Notes: generated by a model from the sequence alone, not told the origin. Shown: positions 1 through 6,441, counted from the first letter of the stretch. The stretch: 7,967 nt of DNA from JBBQSV01 sp038213615 (GCA_038213615.1 JBBQSV010000028.1:1-7967), one strand, 5' to 3'. A program made the numbers and translations.

Positions 1-94
1 TCCCCAGCCAAGTGGAACTTTCAGATTTTTCAGACAGGATGCGCTAGCGATCACTGAAGGCGAGGCTGGCTTTATTGTTGTGAAGAGTAGGCAA

Positions 95-526
95 ATGATT
101 AATGGTAAAATTACTAATGTGGTTGAATATTTTTACGCATACATAACTTCACTGATCACAATGACAGTCCTAGACGCCGCATGGTTGGGATTTATTGCGC
201 CAAAGTTCTATAAAAAACACATTGGTTTTATTATGGGTAGCAAGCCCAACTGGTACGCCGCGGTTGCTTTTTATTTAGTATTTATATTAGGTGTCGCTTT
301 GTTCGTAGTTTACCCTGGCTGGAAAAATGCAGATAGTTATATAAAAGTTGCATTAATGGGAGCAGTTTTTGGGCTTGTTACCTACGCTACGTATGATCTT
401 ACGAATCAAGCAACATTAAAAAATTGGCCAGCAATCGTCACGGCAGTCGATCTACTGTGGGGAACGATGTTAACCGCCGCAGTTTGTACGGTTTCAGTTG
501 TTTTACTTAATACGTTTGTTAAATAA
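95..526 (+). CDS. DUF2177 family integral membrane protein
   Basis: A small membrane protein of about 143 residues whose biochemical role is unknown. Four hydrophobic segments are visible (numbered from the ATG at 95: about 12-34, 54-73, 82-99 and 117-139). The conserved-looking motifs LDAAWLG near the first helix, FGLVTYATYDLTN followed by LKNWP in the third loop, and DLLWG in the last helix match the DUF2177 family as I know it. I chose ATG 95 because family members usually begin just before the first helix and a GAAGAG-type purine run lies 7 nt upstream; GTG 80 is an alternative. The frame is open back to base 2, so a longer protein entering from outside the window cannot be excluded. The DUF1295 gene follows after 2 nt, indicating co-transcription and probably coupled translation. 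DUF2177 genes occur beside photolyase, DUF1295 and lipid-modifying genes elsewhere, which suits the heliorhodopsin downstream. Confidence 0.85.
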   Translation: MINGKITNVVEYFYAYITSLITMTVLDAAWLGFIAPKFYKKHIGFIMGSKPNWYAAVAFYLVFILGVALFVVYPGWKNADSYIKVALMGAVFGLVTYATYDLTNQATLKNWPAIVTAVDLLWGTMLTAAVCTVSVVLLNTFVK

Positions 527-528
527 AT

Positions 529-1320
529 ATGCTTAATCAATTTATACAAACACTGATTATGGTTGCTATGGTGGTTTGGATGTATATGACCGTGATGTTT
601 ATTATTTCAGTAATTATAAAAAGAAATGATATTGCTGATGTTGCTTGGGGTTTTGGTTTTGTTGTCGCAAGCCTAACGGGGGTGATATTTAATCAAAATA
701 CATCACCTACGACTTTATTAACATTTGGGTTGGTAGTAATCTGGGGCTCACGTCTGAGTCTGCACATCGGGTTAAGAAATATCAAAAAGTCAGAAGACTT
801 TCGTTATAAAACCTGGAGGGATAGTTGGGGCAAGTGGTTTAATTTACGCTCTTACTTGCAAGTGTTCATGTTACAGGGACTTTTGCTACTGATAATAGTT
901 TCGCCGGTACTGTTAATATCCACCTATGCCCATGGAGATGTTAGTTTACGAATAATTTTAGCCACGGCGCTTTGGATATACGGATTCATTTTTGAGTCAG
1001 TTGGCGACAGACAACTAACCAAATTTTTACAAGGCCCAAGAAACAAAGGCCACGTTATGCAGAGCGGTCTATGGCGTTATACAAGACACCCAAATTACTT
1101 TGGCGAAGTTACCCAATGGTGGGCAATTGGCATTATTGCTGCTGGCTACAGCTACGGTTTATTGGCATTTGTAGGCCCCGCTGTTATTACATTTTTGATC
1201 ATCAAAGTTTCTGGCGTGCCAATGCTAGAAAAAAAATACTCAGACAATCCCGAATATCAAGCATATAAGCTTAAAACAAGCATGTTCATACCTTTGCCGG
1301 TTAAGAAAGCTGCCCATTGA
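529..1320 (+). CDS. DUF1295 family membrane protein (steroid 5-alpha-reductase / ICMT-like fold)
   Basis: A 263-residue multi-pass membrane protein with about six to seven hydrophobic segments (about 6-30, 36-53, 60-80, 108-131, 139-156, 196-226). The C-terminal half carries the family signature GLWRYTRHPNYFGE at 180-193, then SGVPMLEKKY at 228-237 and a terminal YKLKTSMFIP. These are the hallmarks of DUF1295, related to steroid 5-alpha reductases and isoprenylcysteine methyltransferases. That relationship suggests a reductase or methyltransferase acting on a lipid-like substrate with an NADPH- or SAM-type cofactor, but the true reaction is not known. Length is normal for the family. The ATG lies 2 nt after the preceding stop and no Shine-Dalgarno sequence is visible, so translation is probably coupled to the DUF2177 gene. 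It ends in TGA, evidence for the standard code. Heliorhodopsin starts 45 nt downstream. Confidence 0.9.
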   Translation: MLNQFIQTLIMVAMVVWMYMTVMFIISVIIKRNDIADVAWGFGFVVASLTGVIFNQNTSPTTLLTFGLVVIWGSRLSLHIGLRNIKKSEDFRYKTWRDSWGKWFNLRSYLQVFMLQGLLLLIIVSPVLLISTYAHGDVSLRIILATALWIYGFIFESVGDRQLTKFLQGPRNKGHVMQSGLWRYTRHPNYFGEVTQWWAIGIIAAGYSYGLLAFVGPAVITFLIIKVSGVPMLEKKYSDNPEYQAYKLKTSMFIPLPVKKAAH

Positions 1321-1349
1321 TTGCCAAGATCAAATTCAGACTGCCTTCG

Positions 1350-1358
1350 TGCTAGAAT
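1350..1358 (+). promoter_or_regulatory. Extended -10 promoter of the heliorhodopsin gene (leaderless)
   Basis: TG-c-TAGAAT is an extended -10 element lying 7 nt before the ATG at 1366. Transcription would therefore start at or within a base or two of the start codon. No good -35 box is seen 16-18 nt upstream, which is tolerable for extended -10 promoters. No Shine-Dalgarno sequence precedes the ATG. The element lets heliorhodopsin be expressed apart from the DUF2177-DUF1295 pair, although read-through is also possible. Confidence 0.6.
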
Positions 1359-1365
1359 ATGAATT

Positions 1366-2133
1366 ATGAAGAATGTAGAGGACAAGCAAATTAAACCACT
1401 AAAAAATTGGAATATTGCGGCGGGATTTTTGCATCTAACCTCCATGATTGCGGTATTGGTACTTTCTAATAACTTTTCTTTACCGGTGACTGCTACATAT
1501 ATGACAGGGCCACCAGGTACTACTTCTACAAACCCAATACTACTATTTAGTAACAACGTTAGTTATACAATTGCACTATTTTTTGGTCTGTCGGCATTGT
1601 TTCATTTTATTGTGGCCTCTAAAAAATACTTTCCTAGGTATGCGGCGGGGTTGAAACAAAACAGAAATATTTTTCGCTGGGTCGAATATTCACTAAGCTC
1701 GTCGATAATGATATTTTTAATTGCTCAGCTAAACGGCATAAGTGACTATGCGGCGTTAATAGCAATTTTTGGAGTCAACGTGTCGATGATATTATTTGGC
1801 TGGCTGCAAGAGGAGTACACATCACCAGGAGACGGGCAGTGGCTGCCATTTATATTTGGTTGCATAGCCGGCGTGATCCCATGGATTATTATCTTGGTTC
1901 AATTATTAACACCAAAAGGTCCGGCTGGCACAACGGCCCCCGGGTTTGTTTACGGCATAGTCGTCTCTTTGTTTGTATTTTTCAATTGTTTTGCTTTGGT
2001 ACAGTACAAGCAGTATCGCGCAAAAGGGAAGTGGGCTAACTACCTACGCGGTGAAAAAGCCTACGTCATACTTAGTTTTGTAGCCAAGTCTTTACTGGCC
2101 TGGCAAATATTTGCCGCGACACTGGCAAAATAA
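1366..2133 (+). CDS. Heliorhodopsin (retinal-binding seven-helix photoreceptor)
   Basis: A 255-residue seven-helix protein (helices about 14-35, 62-84, 101-121, 124-147, 157-181, 193-215, 227-251). It is recognised by RWVEYSLSSS at 104-113 in helix C and SFVAKSLLAWQ at 237-247 in helix G. Lys241 is the retinal Schiff-base lysine and Glu107 its counterion. His23, His80 and Ser237 of the family's proton-accepting and Schiff-base region are also present, at the same numbers as I recall for the reference protein HeR-48C12. The long first loop (about 36-60) matches the extracellular beta-hairpin of heliorhodopsins. Family members sit inverted relative to type I rhodopsins, have slow photocycles and do not pump ions; proposed roles are light sensing or modulation of a partner enzyme. 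All retinal-pocket residues I can check are intact, so it should be functional. It has its own leaderless promoter and follows DUF2177-DUF1295 genes. No retinal-synthesis gene is nearby. Confidence 0.96.
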   Translation: MKNVEDKQIKPLKNWNIAAGFLHLTSMIAVLVLSNNFSLPVTATYMTGPPGTTSTNPILLFSNNVSYTIALFFGLSALFHFIVASKKYFPRYAAGLKQNRNIFRWVEYSLSSSIMIFLIAQLNGISDYAALIAIFGVNVSMILFGWLQEEYTSPGDGQWLPFIFGCIAGVIPWIIILVQLLTPKGPAGTTAPGFVYGIVVSLFVFFNCFALVQYKQYRAKGKWANYLRGEKAYVILSFVAKSLLAWQIFAATLAK

Positions 2134-2242
2134 CTACCGTCTTTGAAGCCGCCAGTGAAGATCTTCCAAAATAACCATTGTGGCGATCTGCGCTAGTAAT
2201 GCTCACCCTTTTAGTATACAGCTACACCTGTTAATGCAGCCT

Positions 2243-2923
2243 TTATAGCCTTAGACCGACATCGGCATCGTCGACGCTAAAAATACCCACATCATAAAGC
2301 CGAGCTATCAGTTTGTGGTCTTCCGAAGGATTTAGGCCAAATACTCTTTCTCTGACTTTTTGGCCATTGGGGGCACCATCAGAATTTGGCCGATGTGCAG
2401 CATCATAGAAATCGCCAAGTGCCACCAAACGGGCCCAACTATCAACTTCTTCAGTAACATTGCCAGGCAAGATGTTCCCCCAAGAGGGTATGTCCTCGGT
2501 AACCGGATAAGGATGTGGCTGAAATCTATGATGTCTGACTACTATGCCCGCTGTAATGTGCAGGCCCATAGCCATAACCCTGTGATACCCGTCCATGGGG
2601 TGCCCACTCAGGGCCTCTGTATCATCTCGCGTCCAAGTACCAGTCTTTGACAACAAACCAGAATCGACATCTAGTTTGCCGCAATCATGCAGGCTGCCAC
2701 CATAAAATAGAGGTTTCACGCGTGCTAGTTCTAATAACTGGGCTATGTTGGTCGCCAGCATACCGACGCGTTGGGAGTGCCGGGCAGTGGGCATGTGATG
2801 ATGCTCCAGGGCAGCAACAGTCTGACCCAGGTGGGCAGCAACCCGAGCTGGGATACATAAGATCCTCCCCATATCGCGCCATTGTCTGTCTACTTCTAAT
2901 GGCCTGAGTTCAATACCTAGCAT
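2243..2923 (-). CDS. Stand-alone HD-GYP-like phosphohydrolase
   Basis: A soluble protein of about 226 residues that is almost entirely an HD domain. Numbered from the chosen ATG, the metal-ligand set is His49 (ARHSQRV), His79-Asp80 (LHDCGK), His108 (GHPMDGY), His131-His132 (VVRHH) and Asp171 (ALGDFYDAAH). This spacing is that of HD-GYP proteins, whose known members cleave cyclic di-GMP or related cyclic dinucleotides. The GYP motif reads PYP here (QPHPYP, 135-140), and no receiver, GAF or membrane domain is attached. Substrate is therefore uncertain; another nucleotide or a general metal-dependent phosphohydrolase activity is possible. A TTG at 2944 would add seven residues, but a promoter with its -10 box 9 nt before ATG 2923 favours the shorter, leaderless start. 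The gene is convergent with heliorhodopsin and follows the lysyltransferase gene on the same strand after 94 nt. Confidence 0.82.
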   Translation of the reverse strand: MLGIELRPLEVDRQWRDMGRILCIPARVAAHLGQTVAALEHHHMPTARHSQRVGMLATNIAQLLELARVKPLFYGGSLHDCGKLDVDSGLLSKTGTWTRDDTEALSGHPMDGYHRVMAMGLHITAGIVVRHHRFQPHPYPVTEDIPSWGNILPGNVTEEVDSWARLVALGDFYDAAHRPNSDGAPNGQKVRERVFGLNPSEDHKLIARLYDVGIFSVDDADVGLRL

Positions 2924-2932
2924 ATGACTATA

Positions 2933-2961
2933 TCTATAACACAACTCCGTACTGTCGGCAA
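2933..2961 (-). promoter_or_regulatory. Promoter of the HD-GYP-like gene
   Basis: On the minus strand, TTGCCG (2961-2956), a 17-nt spacer and TATAGA (2938-2933) form a recognisable housekeeping-type promoter. The -10 box ends 9 nt before ATG 2923, so transcription should begin at or next to the start codon. This excludes the upstream TTG at 2944, which lies inside the spacer. A GTCGGC/GCCGAC inverted pair (2954-2959 and 3012-3017) overlaps the -35 box, but its arms are only 6 bp. Confidence 0.55.
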
Positions 2962-3017
2962 TTTAACTGTTTACCAGAGGATAGTTGTGTGATGCGCAAA
3001 ATTGAAGTTTCGCCGAC

Positions 3018-4697
3018 TTATTCTGGAGTACGTTGATCTTCGGCATCCAGAGCCACAACTTTATTTAGGCCAATCGGTATTTTGAGCACGTAGCCAGGGA
3101 AGGTCTTTACAGCCAGATATCGACTGCGCCAGGACGGATCAAACTTGGATTTAAACTGCACTAGACCCTTGAAAGAGAAGGGATAGACTTTATCGCCGTT
3201 GTCATAAAACAGTTTTAGAACTGCCGATATGCCACGTTTACTTTCAGTGTCGTCACCTACGCCCTTTAGCGGGCACAGCCCCAGATTTAGATTTTTGGCA
3301 GCTGAATTTTGTGACAAGTAACCGATCAGCTCTTTTAATATAAAATCGTTGATATTACTGGGCGCATCGACCGAATGCCTAAACAGGTCTATGTTAGATT
3401 CGGATGGATCATACGAATGGATCATGTTCACAAAAGCCACTGGCTGCGATTGAGCATCGTAGGCTACCATGATGGGGCAGCTGTTTAGATAATCGGTGTC
3501 GAAGTAGCCCAGCGTAAAAGTCCGCTCTGTACGGCCTGGTTTGGCCAGCCAACTGTCGTTGATACTTTTTAGACTACCGAGCAAGTGGGCACTGTGGGGT
3601 GGCTGATGAGTTTGGACCGTGTAGCCAGCTTTGGCAAAACGGTTGCTGATGTTGCGCCAGTGTTTGTCTTTGCTGGTTTGCCCCATAAATTGATCAATGG
3701 ACACTACGGCTTCTTCGCCGATTTTTTGGATGGCAAAGTCGTGTTTTTTATAAAGTTTTAGCCAATGCTCACCAATGTGTACCAGGCTGACGTTCCAACG
3801 CGACCGACGGGCTAAATCTAAAAATGCCAGCAACAAAGATTCAAAATCGGCCGGTTTGCCGATTGGGTCACCCAATATCATGGCCAAGCCGTCAACAACT
3901 TTGTAGGCCAGGCCAGAGTCGTGGTGAAAGAAAAACAGTTTATCTTCTGGCCACAGCTTAAAGAAATCTTCGCTACTGCCCCCGTATTTTTCTAATAGCT
4001 GCCTGGCCACTCCGCGCTGTAGGGTTTGATCATCACTCCTGGGCTGCAACGGGCGAAAGAACGCCCCTATAGCCAAGATAATAGCCACTACCCGCGCCAA
4101 GTTTATAGAGTCAATAAACAATTTGGCGTGTCTAGAATGTATGGTCAAATTCCCCACGCTACCATTACATAGCAGTAAAACAGCGTGTTTTTGGGATTCA
4201 AAAAGGCCGATGTAGATACCCAGGTCACGACGGCTCATCAGCCACAGACCAGCCACGGTATACAAATATAGCCCACTAATAACGACCCCAACTTGCAGAA
4301 ATCGCTGAGATATACTGGACGTCTCGCTGGCTACGTCAAAATATTTGCGCTCTAAAATGAGGATAACCAGACTAATCAGGGGCACCGGTGCCAGAACTAA
4401 GAATGGTCGCCTGGTAGCCGAGATAACAACCACTACCGCCAAAACCATAACCGAAAATCGCCAGGCCCAAACACTGCGGCGTTTTAGCTCCACCGCCAAA
4501 TAAAGCAATACCAAGCCGGCAACCAGCAAGACATTGCGCCCAAAGTGAACACCATCAAATATAAATGGTTCCAAAAACCGTTCTTGGGGCTGGTGGCTGG
4601 CAGCCAACAGTAGTGCATAACAACCATTGATGGTGATCGTAAAAATTGCTACCCAGGATAGCAGGCGACGTAAAGATTGCCCAGGCATTTTACCCAT
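3018..4697 (-). CDS. Phosphatidylglycerol lysyltransferase-like protein (MprF/LPG-synthase, DUF2156 domain)
   Basis: A 559-residue protein with about six N-terminal helices (about 12-32, 54-70, 78-96, 98-116, 133-153, 198-214) and a cytoplasmic C-terminal domain (about 225-540) of the LPG_synthase_C/DUF2156 family. Diagnostic stretches are LAMILGDPIGKP (271-282), KIGEEAVVSIDQF (325-337), RTFTLGYFDTDYL (392-404), NLGLCPLKGVG (471-481) and PFSFKGLVQFKSKFDPSW (506-523). Family members transfer lysine or another aminoacyl group from charged tRNA to phosphatidylglycerol, lowering envelope negative charge and raising resistance to cationic peptides. The amino acid used cannot be told from sequence alone. 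The membrane part is much shorter than the 14-helix MprF flippase plus synthase, so a full flippase is unlikely. It starts 5 nt after the upstream gene and forms an operon with it. SFKGL and the GDP motif are intact, so activity is expected. Confidence 0.88.
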   Translation of the reverse strand: MGKMPGQSLRRLLSWVAIFTITINGCYALLLAASHQPQERFLEPFIFDGVHFGRNVLLVAGLVLLYLAVELKRRSVWAWRFSVMVLAVVVVISATRRPFLVLAPVPLISLVILILERKYFDVASETSSISQRFLQVGVVISGLYLYTVAGLWLMSRRDLGIYIGLFESQKHAVLLLCNGSVGNLTIHSRHAKLFIDSINLARVVAIILAIGAFFRPLQPRSDDQTLQRGVARQLLEKYGGSSEDFFKLWPEDKLFFFHHDSGLAYKVVDGLAMILGDPIGKPADFESLLLAFLDLARRSRWNVSLVHIGEHWLKLYKKHDFAIQKIGEEAVVSIDQFMGQTSKDKHWRNISNRFAKAGYTVQTHQPPHSAHLLGSLKSINDSWLAKPGRTERTFTLGYFDTDYLNSCPIMVAYDAQSQPVAFVNMIHSYDPSESNIDLFRHSVDAPSNINDFILKELIGYLSQNSAAKNLNLGLCPLKGVGDDTESKRGISAVLKLFYDNGDKVYPFSFKGLVQFKSKFDPSWRSRYLAVKTFPGYVLKIPIGLNKVVALDAEDQRTPE

Positions 4698-4702
4698 GCT
4701 GA

Positions 4703-5344
4703 TTAGACCAAGATGTTAACAGCCCGGGCTGCCACCAGTGCCACAGTAGCTAGTGACGTTAGGGACTGCAGGGTCATTAATAATTTGATGCGTTTAGTTA
4801 GGGGCAGGGTATCGGTTGGGCTAAAAGCCGAGGCATTGGTTACCGAGATATACAGGTAGTCAAAAAAAGTCGGTTGCCAGTTAGTCTGCCCGGTGACTTT
4901 TTCAGACGTTGCCATCTGCGGGAACAAAAAATCCCGTTCACTGGCCTGGACATTGTCGAGTTCCCAATACCATAATCCAAAAATAATTATATTCGTCAGG
5001 TATATGGCCAGCGCCGAAATAATGAGTTCATGGCCATTTATTACTGCACCGTTAAACAAAGCATTGATAACAAATACCAACGCTGCAATGTTAGCGATGG
5101 ATACCAACGCAATGAGCAGTACAGCTATGATACGGCGCAAATGAAAACGTACCGATCGTTCGCCAGGGCGAATTATCCAAAGAGCAAATAGTAGAACTAC
5201 CTCTAGCCCGGCGGTGGCGTATTTGGGCCAAACCACAAGATCGTTGCTAACCAGTAGCTGCAGGGCGATAGCGCACAAAACAGCAATTTGAACGTGCCAA
5301 ACAGGTTCGGTACGGTTTTTGAAATGTAGGCCAGCCAGCTTCAT
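4703..5344 (-). CDS. Five-helix membrane protein with a channel-pore-like segment
   Basis: A 213-residue membrane protein with hydrophobic segments at about 17-34, 43-58, 72-95, 107-127 and 188-210. The segment FDYLYISVTNASAFSPTDTLPLT (161-183) followed by a final helix ending in AARAVNILV has the layout pore-helix, filter, inner-helix of two-helix potassium channels. However, the TVGYGD-type filter is absent and replaced by TNASAFSPTD. I recall similar unnamed membrane proteins with YWELD (126-130) and FSPTDT motifs in actinobacteria and CPR; the function is unknown and ion conduction is only a guess. The protein is first in an operon with the lysyltransferase-like gene, 5 nt apart, so it may serve the same envelope process. 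ATG 5344 is preceded by AGGGG at 5 nt and by a strong extended -10 box. Confidence 0.75.
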   Translation of the reverse strand: MKLAGLHFKNRTEPVWHVQIAVLCAIALQLLVSNDLVVWPKYATAGLEVVLLFALWIIRPGERSVRFHLRRIIAVLLIALVSIANIAALVFVINALFNGAVINGHELIISALAIYLTNIIIFGLWYWELDNVQASERDFLFPQMATSEKVTGQTNWQPTFFDYLYISVTNASAFSPTDTLPLTKRIKLLMTLQSLTSLATVALVAARAVNILV

Positions 5345-5355
5345 CTTTGCCCCTG

Positions 5356-5364
5356 ATTATAACA
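5356..5364 (-). promoter_or_regulatory. Extended -10 promoter of the membrane protein-lysyltransferase operon
   Basis: On the minus strand the element reads TG-t-TATAAT, a perfect extended -10, ending 11 nt before ATG 5344. The expected start point leaves a leader of only about 4-5 nt. The AGGGG run between them would then be largely untranscribed and may not act as a ribosome site. No clear -35 box was found. It lies back to back with the promoter of the divergent gene. Confidence 0.65.
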
Positions 5365-5370
5365 GCTACT

Positions 5371-5399
5371 TTGCATTTAAAAAGCTCATGCTCTATATT
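5371..5399 (+). promoter_or_regulatory. Promoter of the four-cysteine exported protein
   Basis: TTGCAT (5371-5376), a 17-nt spacer and TATATT (5394-5399) form a well-spaced promoter. The -10 box ends 6 nt before GTG 5406, so a leaderless transcript beginning at that GTG is expected. This is the main reason for choosing GTG 5406 over the in-frame ATG codons at 5319, 5388 and 5445. Confidence 0.6.
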
Positions 5400-5405
5400 A
5401 AAATA

Positions 5406-5909
5406 GTGGGCAAGAAACAAAAATCGACATATTTACAAAAAGTCATGGCCGTTTGGCCTGTAATGATCTTTGTTTTAGTCGCCGGAGTTTCTTTGGGCGT
5501 CTTGTGGCAGGCCCACGGCTCATTATCAAATAACCGGAACACAGTTGTTATTAACGACCCCGACGTTAAGGTGCCCGCTAGTTTAGTTGCGTTTCTAAAA
5601 AACCAATCGTACTGCAACGGCACCAAAAGCACCGGTATCTGGAGCATTTACCAGGCCTACCAGGGTAAATTTGCCAAGATAGCTTATGGCTGTGGCACCA
5701 GCCTAGATAGCTACGCTATGGCCATCCAAAGTGGCAAGTCGTGGACATTGCTGATGCCCAAACAGTACTTATTACCAGCCAAAGCCAGCGGCACGGTTTC
5801 TGGATATGGACCGTCGTGCGAACTAGTAACCAAATACAACATCAGCAAGCAGATAGAACCGGTCTGCGTAAACGGCAAGGGCCAATCAAAAGTTGTATCA
5901 GTCCCTTAG
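5406..5909 (+). CDS. Membrane-anchored exported protein with four cysteines, unknown function
   Basis: I do not recognise the family. From GTG 5406 the protein has 167 residues: a short lysine-rich N-terminus (GKKQKSTYLQK), one hydrophobic helix at about 16-34 and an extracytoplasmic domain of about 130 residues rich in Ser, Gly and Lys. The helix is followed by no obvious signal-peptidase site or lipobox, so it is probably an uncleaved N-terminal anchor. The domain has exactly four cysteines, at about 70 (SYCNG), 96 (YGCGTS), 138 (PSCEL) and 154 (PVCVNG), suggesting two disulfides outside the cell. The start is set by a promoter whose -10 box is 6 nt upstream; longer forms from 5319 or 5388 would begin inside or before that promoter. 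It is divergent from the lysyltransferase operon and ends 2 nt from the end of the convergent next gene. Confidence 0.7.
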   Translation: MGKKQKSTYLQKVMAVWPVMIFVLVAGVSLGVLWQAHGSLSNNRNTVVINDPDVKVPASLVAFLKNQSYCNGTKSTGIWSIYQAYQGKFAKIAYGCGTSLDSYAMAIQSGKSWTLLMPKQYLLPAKASGTVSGYGPSCELVTKYNISKQIEPVCVNGKGQSKVVSVP

Positions 5910-5911
5910 AA

Positions 5912-6409
5912 CTAGCCCTTGGAACTAAACTGACTCTTGACCTGATATAGCAACCAAAAACCAATAGCTGAACCAATCAGACTAAACACAAAGCTCATGA
6001 AACCTCGGCCGTAGGTGAATATACTGAGTACCGAGTAAGCAACGTTTAGTAGGGCGCCCAAGAACACTAGGTCCCAGCCGCTGCGTTGTTTGGCTTTTAG
6101 TTTGGGGTAGGCCATTAATAGGATGGCGCCTTCCACAGCTAGCACGATAACGCCTAGGTAAATGATGGTCTTGTCGCTGTTACTAATCAGTGCGTGGCCA
6201 GAGTAGATGTTGCCAAGATAGCTACCCAGTGTGACGGCAATACGGGTTAGGTGCCAAAGTTTATAGGCCGCAAAAAGCTGTAAAACTCCAAAGATTAGTG
6301 CCAACCATGGCCAAAAATCGGCCAAACTTTTACGAGCACTTTCTGATAGTGGTGGGGCCTTTTTGAAAACAGGCTCTAGTTGTTCATCTATTTTAGTTAC
6401 TAAACTCAT
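5912..6409 (-). CDS. Small four-helix membrane protein, unknown function
   Basis: A 165-residue protein with a polar N-terminal stretch of about 30 residues (KIDEQLEPVFKKAPPLSESARKSLADFWPW) and four hydrophobic helices at about 34-52, 82-100, 111-131 and 138-156. The pattern of a short amphipathic, proline-containing head followed by a compact four-helix bundle resembles uncharacterised membrane proteins I associate with Saccharibacteria and other CPR genomes, but I cannot name a domain. No catalytic motif is visible. Unlike several neighbours it has a leader: a promoter about 33 nt upstream and an AAGGGAG ribosome site 9 nt before the ATG. It is convergent with the four-cysteine protein, with only 2 nt between their stops and no hairpin there. 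Confidence 0.75.
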   Translation of the reverse strand: MSLVTKIDEQLEPVFKKAPPLSESARKSLADFWPWLALIFGVLQLFAAYKLWHLTRIAVTLGSYLGNIYSGHALISNSDKTIIYLGVIVLAVEGAILLMAYPKLKAKQRSGWDLVFLGALLNVAYSVLSIFTYGRGFMSFVFSLIGSAIGFWLLYQVKSQFSSKG

Positions 6410-6418
6410 TGCTGTGCG

Positions 6419-6425
6419 CTCCCTT
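6419..6425 (-). promoter_or_regulatory. Ribosome binding site of the four-helix membrane protein
   Basis: AAGGGAG on the minus strand lies 9 nt before ATG 6409. It is one of the few clear Shine-Dalgarno sites in the window and shows that the organism uses both led and leaderless initiation. Confidence 0.6.
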
Positions 6426-6441
6426 GTATTAATATGAATAA

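Noticed and set aside
1257..1556. Minus-strand open frame of 99 codons across the DUF1295-heliorhodopsin junction
   Set aside because: It overlaps two well-supported genes and the heliorhodopsin promoter on the other strand, and its product matches nothing recognisable.
2134..2242. Possible terminator between the convergent heliorhodopsin and HD genes
   Set aside because: Only 3-bp stems (for example around GCGATCTGCGC) and no following T-run on either strand were found.
2360..2907. Two plus-strand open frames and a minus-strand alternative frame within the HD-GYP-like gene
   Set aside because: The minus-strand HD protein has a full metal-ligand set in the expected order, so the others are frame shadows.
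2921..2944. TTG 2944 as start of the HD-GYP-like gene
   Set aside because: The codon lies between the -35 and -10 boxes of the predicted promoter, so it would not be transcribed from it; ATG 2923 is placed as a leaderless start.
2954..3017. Inverted repeat GTCGGC/GCCGAC with arms at 2954-2959 and 3012-3017
   Set aside because: The arms are only 6 bp with about 52 nt between, not extended by flanking bases, and could be chance. It overlaps the -35 box of the HD gene, so an operator is not excluded but not supported.
5898..5930. Possible bidirectional terminator between the convergent genes ending at 5909 and 5912
   Set aside because: No stem longer than a few bases is visible and there is no T-run.
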